34,448 nt of DNA from a bacterium (lineage in GTDB: Bacteria > Chloroflexota > Dehalococcoidia > Tepidiformales > Tepidiformaceae). This document shows positions 1 to 7,888 of this stretch, in pieces (position 1 is the stretch's first letter; each line of letters starts with the position of its first letter). The stretch lies in the NCBI GenBank assembly GCA_017308185.1, contig JAFKFP010000106.1, positions 1-34,448 on the forward strand, read 5' to 3'. Below the pieces are notes generated by a model. The model was not told the origin of the DNA. It did no database searches and worked only from the letters and a program-made list of their open reading frames with translations. A program made the translations under genes and the position numbers.

Positions 1-586
1 GCGGCGAAGGCGTAGGTCGGTCTGTAGCGCCTATCGCGGTACACGCGAAATCCGGATGTCCGGAGCACGTTGGCCGATGGCACGAAATAAGCCCCTCGTT
101 AAAGAGAACGGCGCAGGGGAGGCGAGCCTCCCCTGCGTCACCAGGGTAACCGAAGTTGTTGCCCTAGTTATGGAAACCAGCGACATCAGTTCTGCGTTCG
201 TGGGTTGACGCGGCGGTTCGGCCGGAGCTACCAGAGCTTGAGCCCCGAGCACCACCGTCGCCCCCGAATCTTGGAGCAATTGGAGCGACAATCGGAACCA
301 GGCATGTTGTCCGGGGCGTGCCCTGCCCAGAACTAGGGCGTGCCGCCCGAGTCCCAATATATGAGCAACTCGCAGTGGTCTGCCTAGGTGCGGATTCGGT
401 GTAGCATCCCCCGTGCCTGCCAGCCATCCGCCCGGAACGTTGCCGTGTCTGTTTAGCGACGGCATGATGCTCGGCACGGCACGACGATTGGGCTACAACC
501 CAGCATCCTCCTTGGCATCGCGCAGATGCAGGGAGTCGTCCCAGAAGGCTGTGTCGCGACCGTCACCTTACGGGTGGGTTGATGTG
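1..586. other. Left-edge region without a recognisable gene
   Basis: I see no credible coding sequence here. The open frames present have no family resemblance and look like high-GC chance frames. The first 21 bases resemble the 3' end of the acr3 gene at 11373-11407: both hold GCGGCGAA, then GGCGTAGGTCGGT. The left edge may therefore hold the tail of, or a duplicated scrap from, a related gene. The only other clear structure is the perfect inverted repeat at 112-137. No promoter is assigned. Confidence 0.5.
112..137. terminator. Perfect hairpin, terminator-like
   Basis: The arms CGCAGGGGAGGC (112-123) and GCCTCCCCTGCG (126-137) are perfectly complementary; the two central bases plus flanking pairs would form a tight loop. 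There is no clear T-tract, so it could be a factor-independent terminator for a gene entering from the left or an intergenic palindromic repeat. A related CCTCCCCTGCG arm occurs at 11511-11521 downstream of the ACR3 gene. Confidence 0.5.
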
Positions 587-1547
587 ATGAGGTCGCCTAG
601 GGCCCTAGCAGTGCTCGGCGCTCCCTCAGGTGCAGGTGCCTGTGGCGTCGGTCAGGAGCAGGCGCCGATGGCCTTGCGCCGGGCTGAGCGAGCACCTCCG
701 CGCTGTAGGGTTCGAAGTCAGCGATCGTGGTGATTCGCGCGTGATTCCATGGCACCCGGACAGAACGAGGCCAAGAGCTCAGAACCTCGACGCGGTTGTC
801 GAGGTGGTTCGAACGACCGCGGATCGAGTCGCCCAGGCACTGCGCGAGCGTGAGCAGTTGGTTCTGGTCCTTGGCGGAGATTGCACCGTTGGCATTGGGA
901 CGATCGCCGGCATCCGGTCAGCCGTCGGCGACATAGCCCTTGTGTACTTCGACCTTCATTCGGACCTCAACATCCCTGACACCGCCAGCGACGGCGCTCT
1001 CGACTGGATGGCCCTTGCGCACATGTTGTCCATCGATGGCACAGAGCCGAGCCTGGCGCACGCTACGGCGAGCGACCCGTTACTCGCTCCGGAGCAAGTC
1101 GGGTTGTTCGCCCACAGCCTGTCCCAATCAACTCGCTTCGAGCGGCGTGAGATTGAGCGACTCGGGCTGGCGCGCATCGCGCTGGAAGACGTTCGCAGTG
1201 ATCCCGCCGGTGCTGCCCATGACATGCTCGAAGTCCTGGCCAAGCGGTCTCATCGCTATGCAATACACCTCGATGTCGATGTCGTTGACTTCACGGATGC
1301 GCCGCTCTCGGAGCACCCGTCACGAAACACCGGCCTGAAGCTTGATGAGATGTTGGACGCACTAGCGGTCCTTGCCTCGGGTCCCGGTCTGGTCGCTATC
1401 ACGGTTGCGGAACTTAACCCGCACAACCCCGCGGCGGACAAAGGGTTGCTGCAGCGCTTCTCCGCATCGTTCGCCCAGGCCATCCGCTCGTCGTCGTTGA
1501 ACGTGAGGACGGCCAGACCAGAAAGACCTAGATCCTCGAACCATTGA
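587..1547 (+). pseudogene. Arginase/agmatinase-family protein, frameshifted
   Basis: The ureohydrolase fold signatures are visible: a GGDCT motif where the family usually has GGDHS, DLHSD (the DxHxD metal motif), DVDVVD, and a late Glu in AELNPHNP. These enzymes are Mn-dependent hydrolases of guanidino compounds. The C-terminal part (from about 681) is in one frame. The expected N-terminus (LAVLGAPSGAGACGVGQEQAP) is in another, beginning at ATG 587. Joining them at about 681-685 restores a continuous family-like protein, consistent with a small deletion, for example 5 nt in a C/G-rich run. GGDCT replaces a metal-binding His with Cys; I recall related actinobacterial arginase-like proteins having this, so it need not be damage. 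It is either a pseudogene or a sequence error. The substrate cannot be predicted. Confidence 0.75.
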
Positions 1548-1773
1548 AGCGACGACTGGGACCGTTCGACGTGGCACGAGTGGATTGCGCTAGAAGCTAC
1601 GGCCCGCGCAATGCCGCCTGCGTAGTTCGGTTGTCCCCGACGGATCGTTGGCTCGTCTCTGGGACTTTGGTACGCCGAACGTGGGCGTTGAATGGCGCGT
1701 TCCCCTGTGAACTGCCCCATTCGGAACGGGCCGCGGCCCGCCGAGGACACCGGCCGCCGCCTTTCCGCCGGAA

Positions 1774-2109
1774 TCAAGACGGCCGGGGGCCAAACATGAT
1801 TGTTGCGACGCCAAGCAGGCAAATCGCGGCCCCCAGCACATCGAAGCGATCAGGCCGGAATCCGTCCAAGACCGTACTCCACACGAGCGCGACAGCAATG
1901 AACACTCCGCCGTAAGCGGCGAGGACGCGGCCGAACTCCGGCTCCTCCTGCATCGTAGCGGCGAGTGGGTACACGCCGGAGGCGGCGACGCCTAGACCAA
2001 TCCATACCAGGCCGCGATTCTCCCGAACGCCCTGCCATACAAGCCACGAGCCGAGCAACTCGGCCGCCGCTGACAAGCAGAAAATAGCAAAGGTCGTCAC
2101 GACCGGCAT
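1774..2109 (-). CDS. YnfA/UPF0060 family small membrane protein
   Basis: A 111-residue protein with four predicted membrane helices and the family pattern: the first helix contains [11 protein letters not shown], and a middle segment has the ARVYAAYGG-like sequence (here [12 protein letters not shown]) ahead of [22 protein letters not shown]. It sits in the cytoplasmic membrane. The YnfA family resembles small multidrug-resistance proteins, but its role is not established. The ATG at 2107-2109 is chosen because it matches the family N-terminus and has an AGAGGTG Shine-Dalgarno; a longer in-frame extension has no family resemblance. It is the last gene of the minus-strand run behind the MerR-type regulator and the small Cys-Cys membrane protein, so it may belong to the same metal-responsive unit. 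Confidence 0.85.
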   Translation of the reverse strand: MPVVTTFAIFCLSAAAELLGSWLVWQGVRENRGLVWIGLGVAASGVYPLAATMQEEPEFGRVLAAYGGVFIAVALVWSTVLDGFRPDRFDVLGAAICLLGVATIMFGPRPS

Positions 2110-2182
2110 CAACACACACCTCTTGTTCCAGGGCCACGTCCGATTCCAACGACGTACGTCTGACACCGGCTCGGCGGAGCGG

Positions 2183-2476
2183 CTACCGTCGCTCCCACTC
2201 GTCGACAAGCGGCAGTGGCACGGGGCCCAGCGGTTGCTTCCGATCATGGCTTCGCCTGCGCAGGAGAACAAACGCAGCACCGAACGCTGCTACCGCGACC
2301 ACGACAGCCGCGTACCACGCCGAGCCGAAGGACAAGGCCGACAGGCCCCCGGCCACGGCAGCCAACGCCGGAATGAGCAGCGGTAGACAACATGGTATGC
2401 AAGCGGCCACTGCAAACAGCCAGATCTTGCGCGGCCGGGGCAGCCGGCTCAAAGCGCCGCCTCGGGCACCGGCCAT
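2183..2476 (-). CDS. Small two-helix membrane protein with a Cys-Cys pair, MerF-like
   Basis: 97 residues with two predicted membrane helices (about 17-43 and 50-70) and a basic C-terminal end. The first helix contains C-I-P-C-C followed by [11 protein letters not shown] vicinal Cys pair in the first of two helices is the layout of the small mercury transporters MerF and MerT/MerC, where the pair passes Hg(II) across the membrane. Sequence identity to a named mer protein is not obvious to me, so MerF-like describes the layout only. The start ATG (2474-2476) lies inside the end of the MerR-type gene (28-nt overlap), implying translational coupling and shared regulation. Confidence 0.65.
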   Translation of the reverse strand: MAGARGGALSRLPRPRKIWLFAVAACIPCCLPLLIPALAAVAGGLSALSFGSAWYAAVVVAVAAFGAAFVLLRRRSHDRKQPLGPVPLPLVDEWERR

Positions 2477-3222
2477 GCAGTCGCCATCACCTCCAGCTGA
2501 GCACGCGTGCCGGAGACAGTCAGATCAACGACATCCGCCGTCTCGCTGACCTCCCAGCCCATGCCCCCACAGCAGACGCATTCCGCGGCGGCGAACTGCC
2601 GCACGGCTTCGGCGGCTGAGCGCTCAAACCGAACCACGAGCTGGTCACGTGCGATCGCAACCGACTGAAGGTTTGGGGCTAGGTCATCCGGCGTGGGGGC
2701 ATCCGGCCGGGCTCCGATATCGCACTGCAGGACTTCGAGCATGTCCTCGGTGAAGCGGTCCGCGATGGAAGACGTGGAAGGAGAGCAGTAGCCAGCGCCA
2801 GCGCTGCCGTCATCCATCAGCAAGCAGCAGGGGCAATCCGCGACGAGCTGGCTGCTGCCGGACGCCGCCGTCGCGTCGGCTGCGAGACTGTCAAGCTCTG
2901 CCCTGATGCGCTGAAGCTCCGAAATTCGCTGGTCGGTCTCCTGGCGCTGGCGATCCACGAGAGCGATGACCTTGTCTGCGTAGGCACCGCAGGTACTCCC
3001 GTGGATGTCGGTCAGCAGCCCCTGGACCTCGTCGAGTGGTATGCCGAGCGTGCGGGCGTTTTGGATAAGGCGCAGGCGCCGAAGGTCGGCCTCGTCATAG
3101 CGGCGATAGCCCGACTCCGAGCGCGCCGCCGGCTGAAGGAGCCCGCGACCCTCGTAGAAGCGGATGGTGTGCGCGCTGAGGCCTGTGGCCTTGGCGGCTT
3201 CCCCGATGCGGTAAGTGTTCAT
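2449..3222 (-). CDS. MerR-family metal regulator with an extra Cys-rich C-terminal domain
   Basis: 257 residues. Residues 1-70 are a typical MerR winged helix (YRIGEAAKATGLSAHTIRFYE then GYRRYDEAD). A dimerisation helix follows with Cys78 at the position of the first MerR mercury ligand, then a CPCC cluster (C130, C132, C133). Known mercury or zinc MerR proteins end about here. This one continues for about 110 residues with C146, C167 and a CVCC-GG-MGW motif (C215, C217, C218). The start at 3222 is preferred over an upstream ATG at 3279 because the longer form would translate through the operator; GGAG lies 5 nt before 3222. It likely activates its own promoter and the coupled membrane protein in response to a thiophilic metal. 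The metal is not determined. Confidence 0.85.
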   Translation of the reverse strand: MNTYRIGEAAKATGLSAHTIRFYEGRGLLQPAARSESGYRRYDEADLRRLRLIQNARTLGIPLDEVQGLLTDIHGSTCGAYADKVIALVDRQRQETDQRISELQRIRAELDSLAADATAASGSSQLVADCPCCLLMDDGSAGAGYCSPSTSSIADRFTEDMLEVLQCDIGARPDAPTPDDLAPNLQSVAIARDQLVVRFERSAAEAVRQFAAAECVCCGGMGWEVSETADVVDLTVSGTRAQLEVMATAWPVPEAAL

Positions 3223-3229
3223 GTCTCCA

Positions 3230-3260
3230 AGCATGGACCTTCGAGCGACTCGAAGGTCAA
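3230..3260 (-). promoter_or_regulatory. MerR-type promoter with operator dyad between -35 and -10
   Basis: On the minus strand a -35 TTGACC (3255-3260) and a -10 CATGCT (3230-3235) are separated by 19 bp, the over-long spacing that MerR-family activators correct by DNA distortion. The spacer holds a dyad: GACCTTCGAG and CTCGAAGGTC (3236-3258) separated by 3 nt. The start codon follows the -10 by only 7 nt, so the message has almost no leader. This points to autoregulation of the MerR gene and the genes behind it. Confidence 0.8.
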
Positions 3261-3309
3261 GTGGCTTGAGAAAGTCCATGGCAGCCCCCGAGTAAATCTA
3301 CCCGGATAC

Positions 3310-4538
3310 CTAGCGCCGAAGAGAGATCCAGGTGAGCACGGCCATCAGCAACAGCACTCCTGCCGCGACTCGGAAGCCCACCTCATAGGCTGCCTGGCTC
3401 GTACCCATGGCGCCGACGGTCACCGGTCCGAGGGCGCGCGCTGCGGCAACGAACAACGCCTGGAGTCCAATGATCCGCCCGAAGTACGGACCCGCGAATC
3501 GCTCGGACATCACGAGCGCACGTAGCGGATAGACCGCGCCAAAGATCGCGCCGAACACCGCCACGTAGACCCAAACCTGCCACCACGCGCCGGCAACGCT
3601 CGGGAGGAGCGCGGCGGATGCCAGAAGGCTGAAGCAAACCGCCAGCAGCGTCGCACTCGGCACCCTGCCCGATGACATTGGCAGGAGCAGCCGCGCCGGA
3701 AGGCTGACGATCCCGGTGATGGCGATTGCGTTCGCCACGGAGGTTTCGTCGAACCCACGCGTCTCGAGCTGGCTGATCATGTGGAAGGAGAACCCGCTGA
3801 AGGCGACGGTTGCTCCAAAGAATGCCAGCGTAAACGCCCAGAACCGCGCATCGGCCTGGCGCGACCCTTGCCAGGCTTGGGCCACGAACCGGCGCGGAGT
3901 GAGCCGCTCTGGTTCCCGTCCGGCATCCAGAGGCTCGTGGAGCAGCACCGGAACGAGAGTGCCGACCGTTGCCAGGATGAGCCCGAGCAGCACACCGCCT
4001 GGCGCCAACCGAACTCGTCGACAAGCCAGCGGGTGAGCGGCGTGTAGATGGTGATGGAGAATCCGCTGAGTAGCGTCAGGATTCCGTAGGCCCGCGGGCG
4101 CTCCTCAGCGGTAAACCAGCGGTTCATGAGCACGTACACCGGCTCATAGAACGTGGCGGCCATGGCGGGTCCGCAAACGAGGGCGAGTACCAGAACGAAC
4201 TGCCACACCGACTGGCTCGCTGCCAGTAGCGCCAGTCCCACACATCCAAGCAGGGCACCGCCCGCCAATAAGCGGCGGGTGCCTAGAGGTCGGCCATGGT
4301 CCCCGTGAAGATTGCCGTCACTCCGGATACCAGGAGCGCGAGCCCAAATCCAAGGGAGACGGTGCCGGCCCCGAAGTCGCCTCCGGGGCCGGAATCGGTC
4401 ACAAGCACGCCTGAACGCATAGGAGAGCGTGCCGTAGCTCGTGTTGATGAACATCGCGGCCGCAAAGACCTGCAGCCAGCGCCGAGACAGCGCGGCGTGC
4501 CTTCCCCGCACGAGCACGGAGTCGGCCGCGGTGGTCAC
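3310..4538 (-). pseudogene. MFS transporter with three frameshifts
   Basis: Recognisable major facilitator segments occur in order in three frames: FINTSYGTLSYAF, then GVLVTDSGPGGDFGAGTVSLGFGLALL (frame change near 4425), then LLAGGALLGCVGLALLAASQ through TRWLVDEFGWRQ (change near 4290), then LLGLILATVGTLVP to the end (change near 4000). The first change looks like one extra base, the second one missing base, and the third a duplicated TG. Intact, it would be a 12-helix permease of about 400 residues. A GTG start at 4536-4538 overlaps the flavoprotein stop by 4 nt (GTGA), so the two were co-translated. In an ars context an export role for an arsenical is plausible but not shown. It may be inactive or the frames may be sequence errors. 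Confidence 0.8.
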
Positions 4539-5929
4539 CTGCAGCCGCCCCCAGCCGCACCCGCAGCAACGGGAGTGGCGCACGATGAGTCGGCGGCCTC
4601 CACGCTACCCAGATCGATGACGCTCTTCGTAATGGGCCCACAGCAACCGGACGCCGCCGTGGCGGTAGCCGCGTCGAGCTGGGGGCCACCCGTGTTACAG
4701 ACGCCGGTAGCGGGCAGTTCGAGCCGCACTTCGCGTGCCGCGGCGTGGTCGCCAACCAGCTCCGCCACCACCGAACGCACCTGTTCGTACCCCGTCAGCA
4801 TCAGGAAGGTAGGCGCGCGGCCATAGCTCTTCATGCCGACAATGTAGAACCCCGGCTCGGGATGACTCAGCTCTTCGACGCCGTGCGGGGGCACGGTGCC
4901 GCAAGAATGCACGTTTGGATCGATCAGTGGAGCGAGGGCGGGCGGCGCCTCGACGGTCGGATCGAGCGCGACGCGGAGCTCGCGCGTGAGCGAGAGGTCC
5001 GGCCGGAAACCGGTGGCGCAGACGATCTCGTCGAACGGGCCGAGCTCGCCGTCGAAGGATCGGACGTAGACGCCGCCGTCGTCCTGGCGGAGCGCGGTGA
5101 TGGGAAAGCCACTCACGAACCGCAGCTTCCCGGAGCCGACGAGGTCTTTCATCGCCGTGCCGAGCGCGCCGCGCAGCGGGAGAGCATCGCCCGCGCCGCC
5201 GCCGTACATTGCGGGATCAGGCGTCGAGCGGATTGCCCACGTGACGGTGGTTGCCGGCTCGGCATTCTGGAGCTTCGCGAGGTCGAGTAGGGCGTTGAAT
5301 GCCGAGTGTCCAGAGCCGACCACGAGAACGCGGCGCCCGGCGTAGCGGTCTCGCTGGGCATCGAGCACATCGGCGATGCCGTAGAAGATGCGGTCCGCGG
5401 CCTCGGCCTCTCCCTGGGCGGGGACACCGAAGGCTCCGAGTGGGTTGGGGGACGAGAACGTGCCACTGGCGTCGATGACGGCACGAGCGAGGAGGCTCTC
5501 GCGTGAGCCATCGCGGAGGCTGACCTGGAGGAGGAACGGCGCATTGTCACGATCGCCGGACTTCATCTTGTCGAAGCCAAGGCGGCTGATCCCGGTCACG
5601 CGGGCGCCGAGCCGAAGGTGCTCACGGATGGGCTGGAGGTCCGCAAGGGGCTGCAGGTAGCGGTCGATGAACTCGCCGCCGGTGGGGGCTTCGTTCCAGA
5701 CCGGCGGTTGCCAGCCCGAAGCCTCGAGCATTTCCCGTGCCACGCTATCGACGTTCTCTCGCCAGGCGGAGAACGTGCGAACGTGCGCCCACTGGCGAAT
5801 GTTCGCGGCGGGCGCGGAGCCCGCTTCCAAGAGGATGGGCCTCTCGCTACGCGAAAGGAGATGGGCTGCAGCGGCAAGACCAACAGGTCCTGCGCCGATG
5901 ACGGCAACCGGTAGGGACGACGTATTCAC
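4535..5929 (-). CDS. FAD/NAD(P)-binding flavoprotein monooxygenase-like, ArsO-like
   Basis: 464 residues. An N-terminal Rossmann motif GAGPVG (residues 12-17) binds FAD. A second dinucleotide motif, GSGHSAFNALL, follows in the middle, and the ATG motif CATGFRPDL lies further on, as in flavin-containing monooxygenases. The C-terminal tail is Cys-rich (VCNTGG, GCCGP, SSC, GGGC). Such flavoproteins recur in actinobacterial-type ars operons beside ArsR and an MFS permease, where the name ArsO is used; the substrate is not established here. The GTG start at 5929 is chosen because AGGAGG lies 6 nt upstream; the longer ATG frame at 5974 would translate the ribosome-binding site. It overlaps the MFS gene by 4 nt and follows ArsR by 69 nt, so ArsR probably controls it. 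Confidence 0.75.
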   Translation of the reverse strand: MNTSSLPVAVIGAGPVGLAAAAHLLSRSERPILLEAGSAPAANIRQWAHVRTFSAWRENVDSVAREMLEASGWQPPVWNEAPTGGEFIDRYLQPLADLQPIREHLRLGARVTGISRLGFDKMKSGDRDNAPFLLQVSLRDGSRESLLARAVIDASGTFSSPNPLGAFGVPAQGEAEAADRIFYGIADVLDAQRDRYAGRRVLVVGSGHSAFNALLDLAKLQNAEPATTVTWAIRSTPDPAMYGGGAGDALPLRGALGTAMKDLVGSGKLRFVSGFPITALRQDDGGVYVRSFDGELGPFDEIVCATGFRPDLSLTRELRVALDPTVEAPPALAPLIDPNVHSCGTVPPHGVEELSHPEPGFYIVGMKSYGRAPTFLMLTGYEQVRSVVAELVGDHAAAREVRLELPATGVCNTGGPQLDAATATAASGCCGPITKSVIDLGSVEAADSSCATPVAAGAAGGGCR

Positions 5930-5998
5930 AGACTTCCTCCTGTAGTTCGACACTTCGGCAGAAATCGAAGTCAACCACCAAAAGAAAGAGGGGCGCGG

Positions 5999-6346
5999 TC
6001 AGATGCCGCACTCCCCACAATCCTCTGGCAGCAGAACCTCGAAATAGCTACCCAGCGACCGCAGCACTTCCGGCTCGACCCAGCACTCCCGCTCCTGGCC
6101 GTTCCGAACCATCGCGATGAGGCCGGCCGTCCGGAGCTCCTTCAAATGGTGCGAGACGGTCGAGGGCGCGATAGTCAGCATCGACGCCAGCTTCCCGACC
6201 GTGGCAACCATCCGGTCGTCGGTCGTCGTGGACCCCACGCAACAATTGCGCGCGAGGTACTCGAAGATCGCGAGCCGGTGAGGGTTACCGAGGGCCTGGA
6301 ACTGCTCAGCCAGCCTGGCCTGCTCCTCTGTTTGAAGTTTCGACAT
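5999..6346 (-). CDS. arsR: ArsR/SmtB-family transcriptional repressor
   Basis: 115 residues with the ArsR winged helix: FQALGNPHRLAIFEYL, then LTIAPSTVSHHLKELRTAGLI as recognition helix, and a wing with RNGQERECWV. Candidate thiol ligands are C35-C36 in an N-terminal helix, C88, and C110/C113 in a terminal CGECG. The arrangement is not the classical CVCDLC of E. coli ArsR, so the As(III) site would be a different one, as known for other ArsR subtypes. The ATG at 6346 is chosen because a strong promoter lies directly upstream and reads into it. It leads the flavoprotein and MFS genes, and should repress them until arsenite or antimonite binds. Confidence 0.88.
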   Translation of the reverse strand: MSKLQTEEQARLAEQFQALGNPHRLAIFEYLARNCCVGSTTTDDRMVATVGKLASMLTIAPSTVSHHLKELRTAGLIAMVRNGQERECWVEPEVLRSLGSYFEVLLPEDCGECGI

Positions 6347-6382
6347 GTCTCGAAGTATCGACAGCCCAGCCACCTCTGTCAA
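6339..6382 (-). promoter_or_regulatory. arsR promoter, leaderless, with candidate operator
   Basis: On the minus strand TTGACA (6377-6382) and GATACT (6354-6359) are 17 bp apart, close to the sigma-70 consensus. The ATG follows the -10 by 7 nt, so transcription probably starts at or just before the start codon. An imperfect dyad TTCGA-N6-TCGAA (6339-6354) covers the start site and is a plausible ArsR operator. Confidence 0.75.
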
Positions 6383-6414
6383 GCGTTCGTCTTGTCCGGG
6401 CGTAGACTCCCCCT

Positions 6415-6639
6415 ATGAGACAACGCGTGCGCGAGAAATCGGACGACCGTGTGAGGCGTCGGAGGATCGCGATCGGCGCAGGGGCTGGCGGATTTGTCCT
6501 GCTGTTGGTGGCGGTGCAGATGCTTACGTCCTCCAGCATCGGCGTCCTGGTCGCTGGATGGATCCTCGTCGTCTGGGGTGCGGGCGCCGCCCTCTGGGCG
6601 TTCCGGGAGTTATGGGAAACTCGCGCGCGACAGCCCTAG
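6415..6639 (+). CDS. Small membrane protein of unknown function
   Basis: 74 residues with a very basic N-terminus (RQRVREK..RVRRRR), then two predicted membrane helices (about 19-40 and 43-64) and a short charged tail. I do not recognise the family. No Shine-Dalgarno is visible; TAGACT lies 5 nt before the ATG and could be the -10 of a leaderless promoter, facing away from arsR. The positive-inside pattern supports a real inner-membrane protein. It lies between two ars units but nothing in the sequence ties it to arsenic. Confidence 0.5.
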   Translation: MRQRVREKSDDRVRRRRIAIGAGAGGFVLLLVAVQMLTSSSIGVLVAGWILVVWGAGAALWAFRELWETRARQP

Positions 6640-6749
6640 GCGTTAGATGGACCCCGCCAGCCCACGATGGAGCCCTTATCGACCTCGCGGCTCGTCGGGA
6701 CGCTACGGGCCCTCGCTGGGGTGACGGTGGGCGCCCGCAACCGATCCAC

Positions 6750-6971
6750 CTACTGCCGTAGAGCGAGCAGACGCTCACGCGCGTAACGGCGAACGAGCAT
6801 CGGCACGAAGGTCGTGACTGTCGGTCTACCTGAGAACGTTTGAAGCGCCTCATCCACGATGCGATCGATTGTTGCCCGGTCGAAGGAGCCCGTGAATTCA
6901 GCGGCGAGTCTGTCTGCTTCCTTCGCGACCATTCGCTTCAGTTCTGCCTCAACGTTCGAGCTGAAGGTCAT
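6750..6971 (-). CDS. Stand-alone three-helix-bundle domain of the kind fused to ArsC
   Basis: 73 residues, all helical: ELKRMVAKEADRLAAEF, then FDRATIDRIVDEALQTF, then TTFVPMLVRRYARERLLAL. This matches the pattern of the three-helix-bundle domain found at the N-terminus of many actinobacterial arsenate reductases. It occurs here as a separate gene beside the ArsR-ArsC fusion, which lacks such a domain. The ATG at 6971 is chosen because AGGAGA lies 7 nt upstream; the longer frame to 7058 has no family match. It is divergent from the arsR-arsC gene (110 nt apart). I infer a dimerisation or partner role for the reductase; this is unproven. Confidence 0.7.
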   Translation of the reverse strand: MTFSSNVEAELKRMVAKEADRLAAEFTGSFDRATIDRIVDEALQTFSGRPTVTTFVPMLVRRYARERLLALRQ

Positions 6972-7081
6972 TCCGTCTCTCCTGCGCCCCGGATCTCCAG
7001 CAGCAGTGCCGTGAGCGCCTGTCGGGAAGTCTATGCCAGAACGCCTTGTTTGATCCAACCGAGATTGATACAGTTTCGGTC

Positions 7082-7837
7082 ATGGCTATCCCGACACCCG
7101 GCCCGCCCCCCCCGGTCCTCGCACTCGGCGCCGACCCGGTCCGTTGGGCCCTGATGCGAGAGCTTTCGCAAAGCGACCGCCAGGTCGACGAACTCGTCGA
7201 TGCCCTGAAGAAGCCGCAGAACCTCGTGTCCTACCACCTCGGAAAGCTGCGCGCAGCGCAGGTCATTTCGGTGCGTCGGAGCTCGCACGACGCCCGTGGT
7301 CTGTATTACCGACTGGACCTCCCGCGATGCCAGGAGCTTCTTTCAGGCGCGGTCCATGCGCTGCACCAATCGCTGGAAGTCACCGCGATGACGAGCGTCC
7401 GCGAGCCTGGGAGCGCGGTAAGGGGCACCAGCGTCCTGTTCCTCTGCACTGCGAACAGCGCTCGATCGCAGATGGCTGAAGGTTTGCTCCGCGCTGCCGC
7501 CGCAGATGTGAGTGTCGCCAGCGCAGGGAATAAACCTTCGTCCGTCCATCCGAACGCCATCCGCGCTATGAAAAAGCGCGGCATCGATATTAGCGGCCAG
7601 ACATCGAAACACCTCGATGGATTCCGCGAGACCGCATTCGACACCGTTGTCACTGTCTGTGACCACCTGAAGGAGGAATGTCCGGACGTTCCGCGCGCTG
7701 GGCACGTCGTTCACTGGAGTATTCCCGACCCGGTCAGTGAGGGTGAGAATGCCGGCAAGCTTTCCGCCTTCGAGCGCGTCGCCGATGAATTGGCGGTACG
7801 TGTCCAGTATCTCATCCCCGTTCTGAGGGGAGCCTAG
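7082..7837 (+). CDS. ArsR-ArsC fusion: repressor domain plus thioredoxin-type arsenate reductase
   Basis: 251 residues in two parts. Residues 12-100 are an ArsR-like winged helix (ALGADPVRWALMRELSQ, then LVSYHLGKLRAAQVISVRRSS). Residues 113-251 are a low-molecular-weight phosphatase-fold arsenate reductase: the nucleophile loop CTANSAR (C122 to R128, CX5R), then TVCDHLKEEC (C193, C200), the pair that forms the disulfide cascade in thioredoxin-coupled ArsC, and an IPDP loop. It reduces arsenate to arsenite. The ATG at 7082 is used since it is followed by the family-like start; no Shine-Dalgarno is visible, and GATACA (8 nt upstream) may be the -10 of a leaderless promoter. It heads the GAPDH-ArsJ-ACR3 run (51-nt gap to GAPDH), so regulation and reduction are combined in one protein. 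Confidence 0.9.
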   Translation: MAIPTPGPPPPVLALGADPVRWALMRELSQSDRQVDELVDALKKPQNLVSYHLGKLRAAQVISVRRSSHDARGLYYRLDLPRCQELLSGAVHALHQSLEVTAMTSVREPGSAVRGTSVLFLCTANSARSQMAEGLLRAAAADVSVASAGNKPSSVHPNAIRAMKKRGIDISGQTSKHLDGFRETAFDTVVTVCDHLKEECPDVPRAGHVVHWSIPDPVSEGENAGKLSAFERVADELAVRVQYLIPVLRGA

Positions 7838-7888
7838 CCAATCGACGAATTGACATCGTCACTGCCAACACTGGAGACGGAGGAACCA

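Noticed and set aside
31-477. Minus-strand open frame of 148 codons at the left edge
   Set aside because: No family resemblance, no ribosome-binding site, and composition like other chance frames in high-GC DNA.
1256-1822. 188-codon minus-strand frame behind the arginase-like gene
   Set aside because: Antisense to the catalytic part of the arginase-like gene and without domain features.
3223-3279. N-terminal extension of the MerR-type regulator to ATG 3279
   Set aside because: It would translate the -35, operator and -10 of the gene's own promoter.
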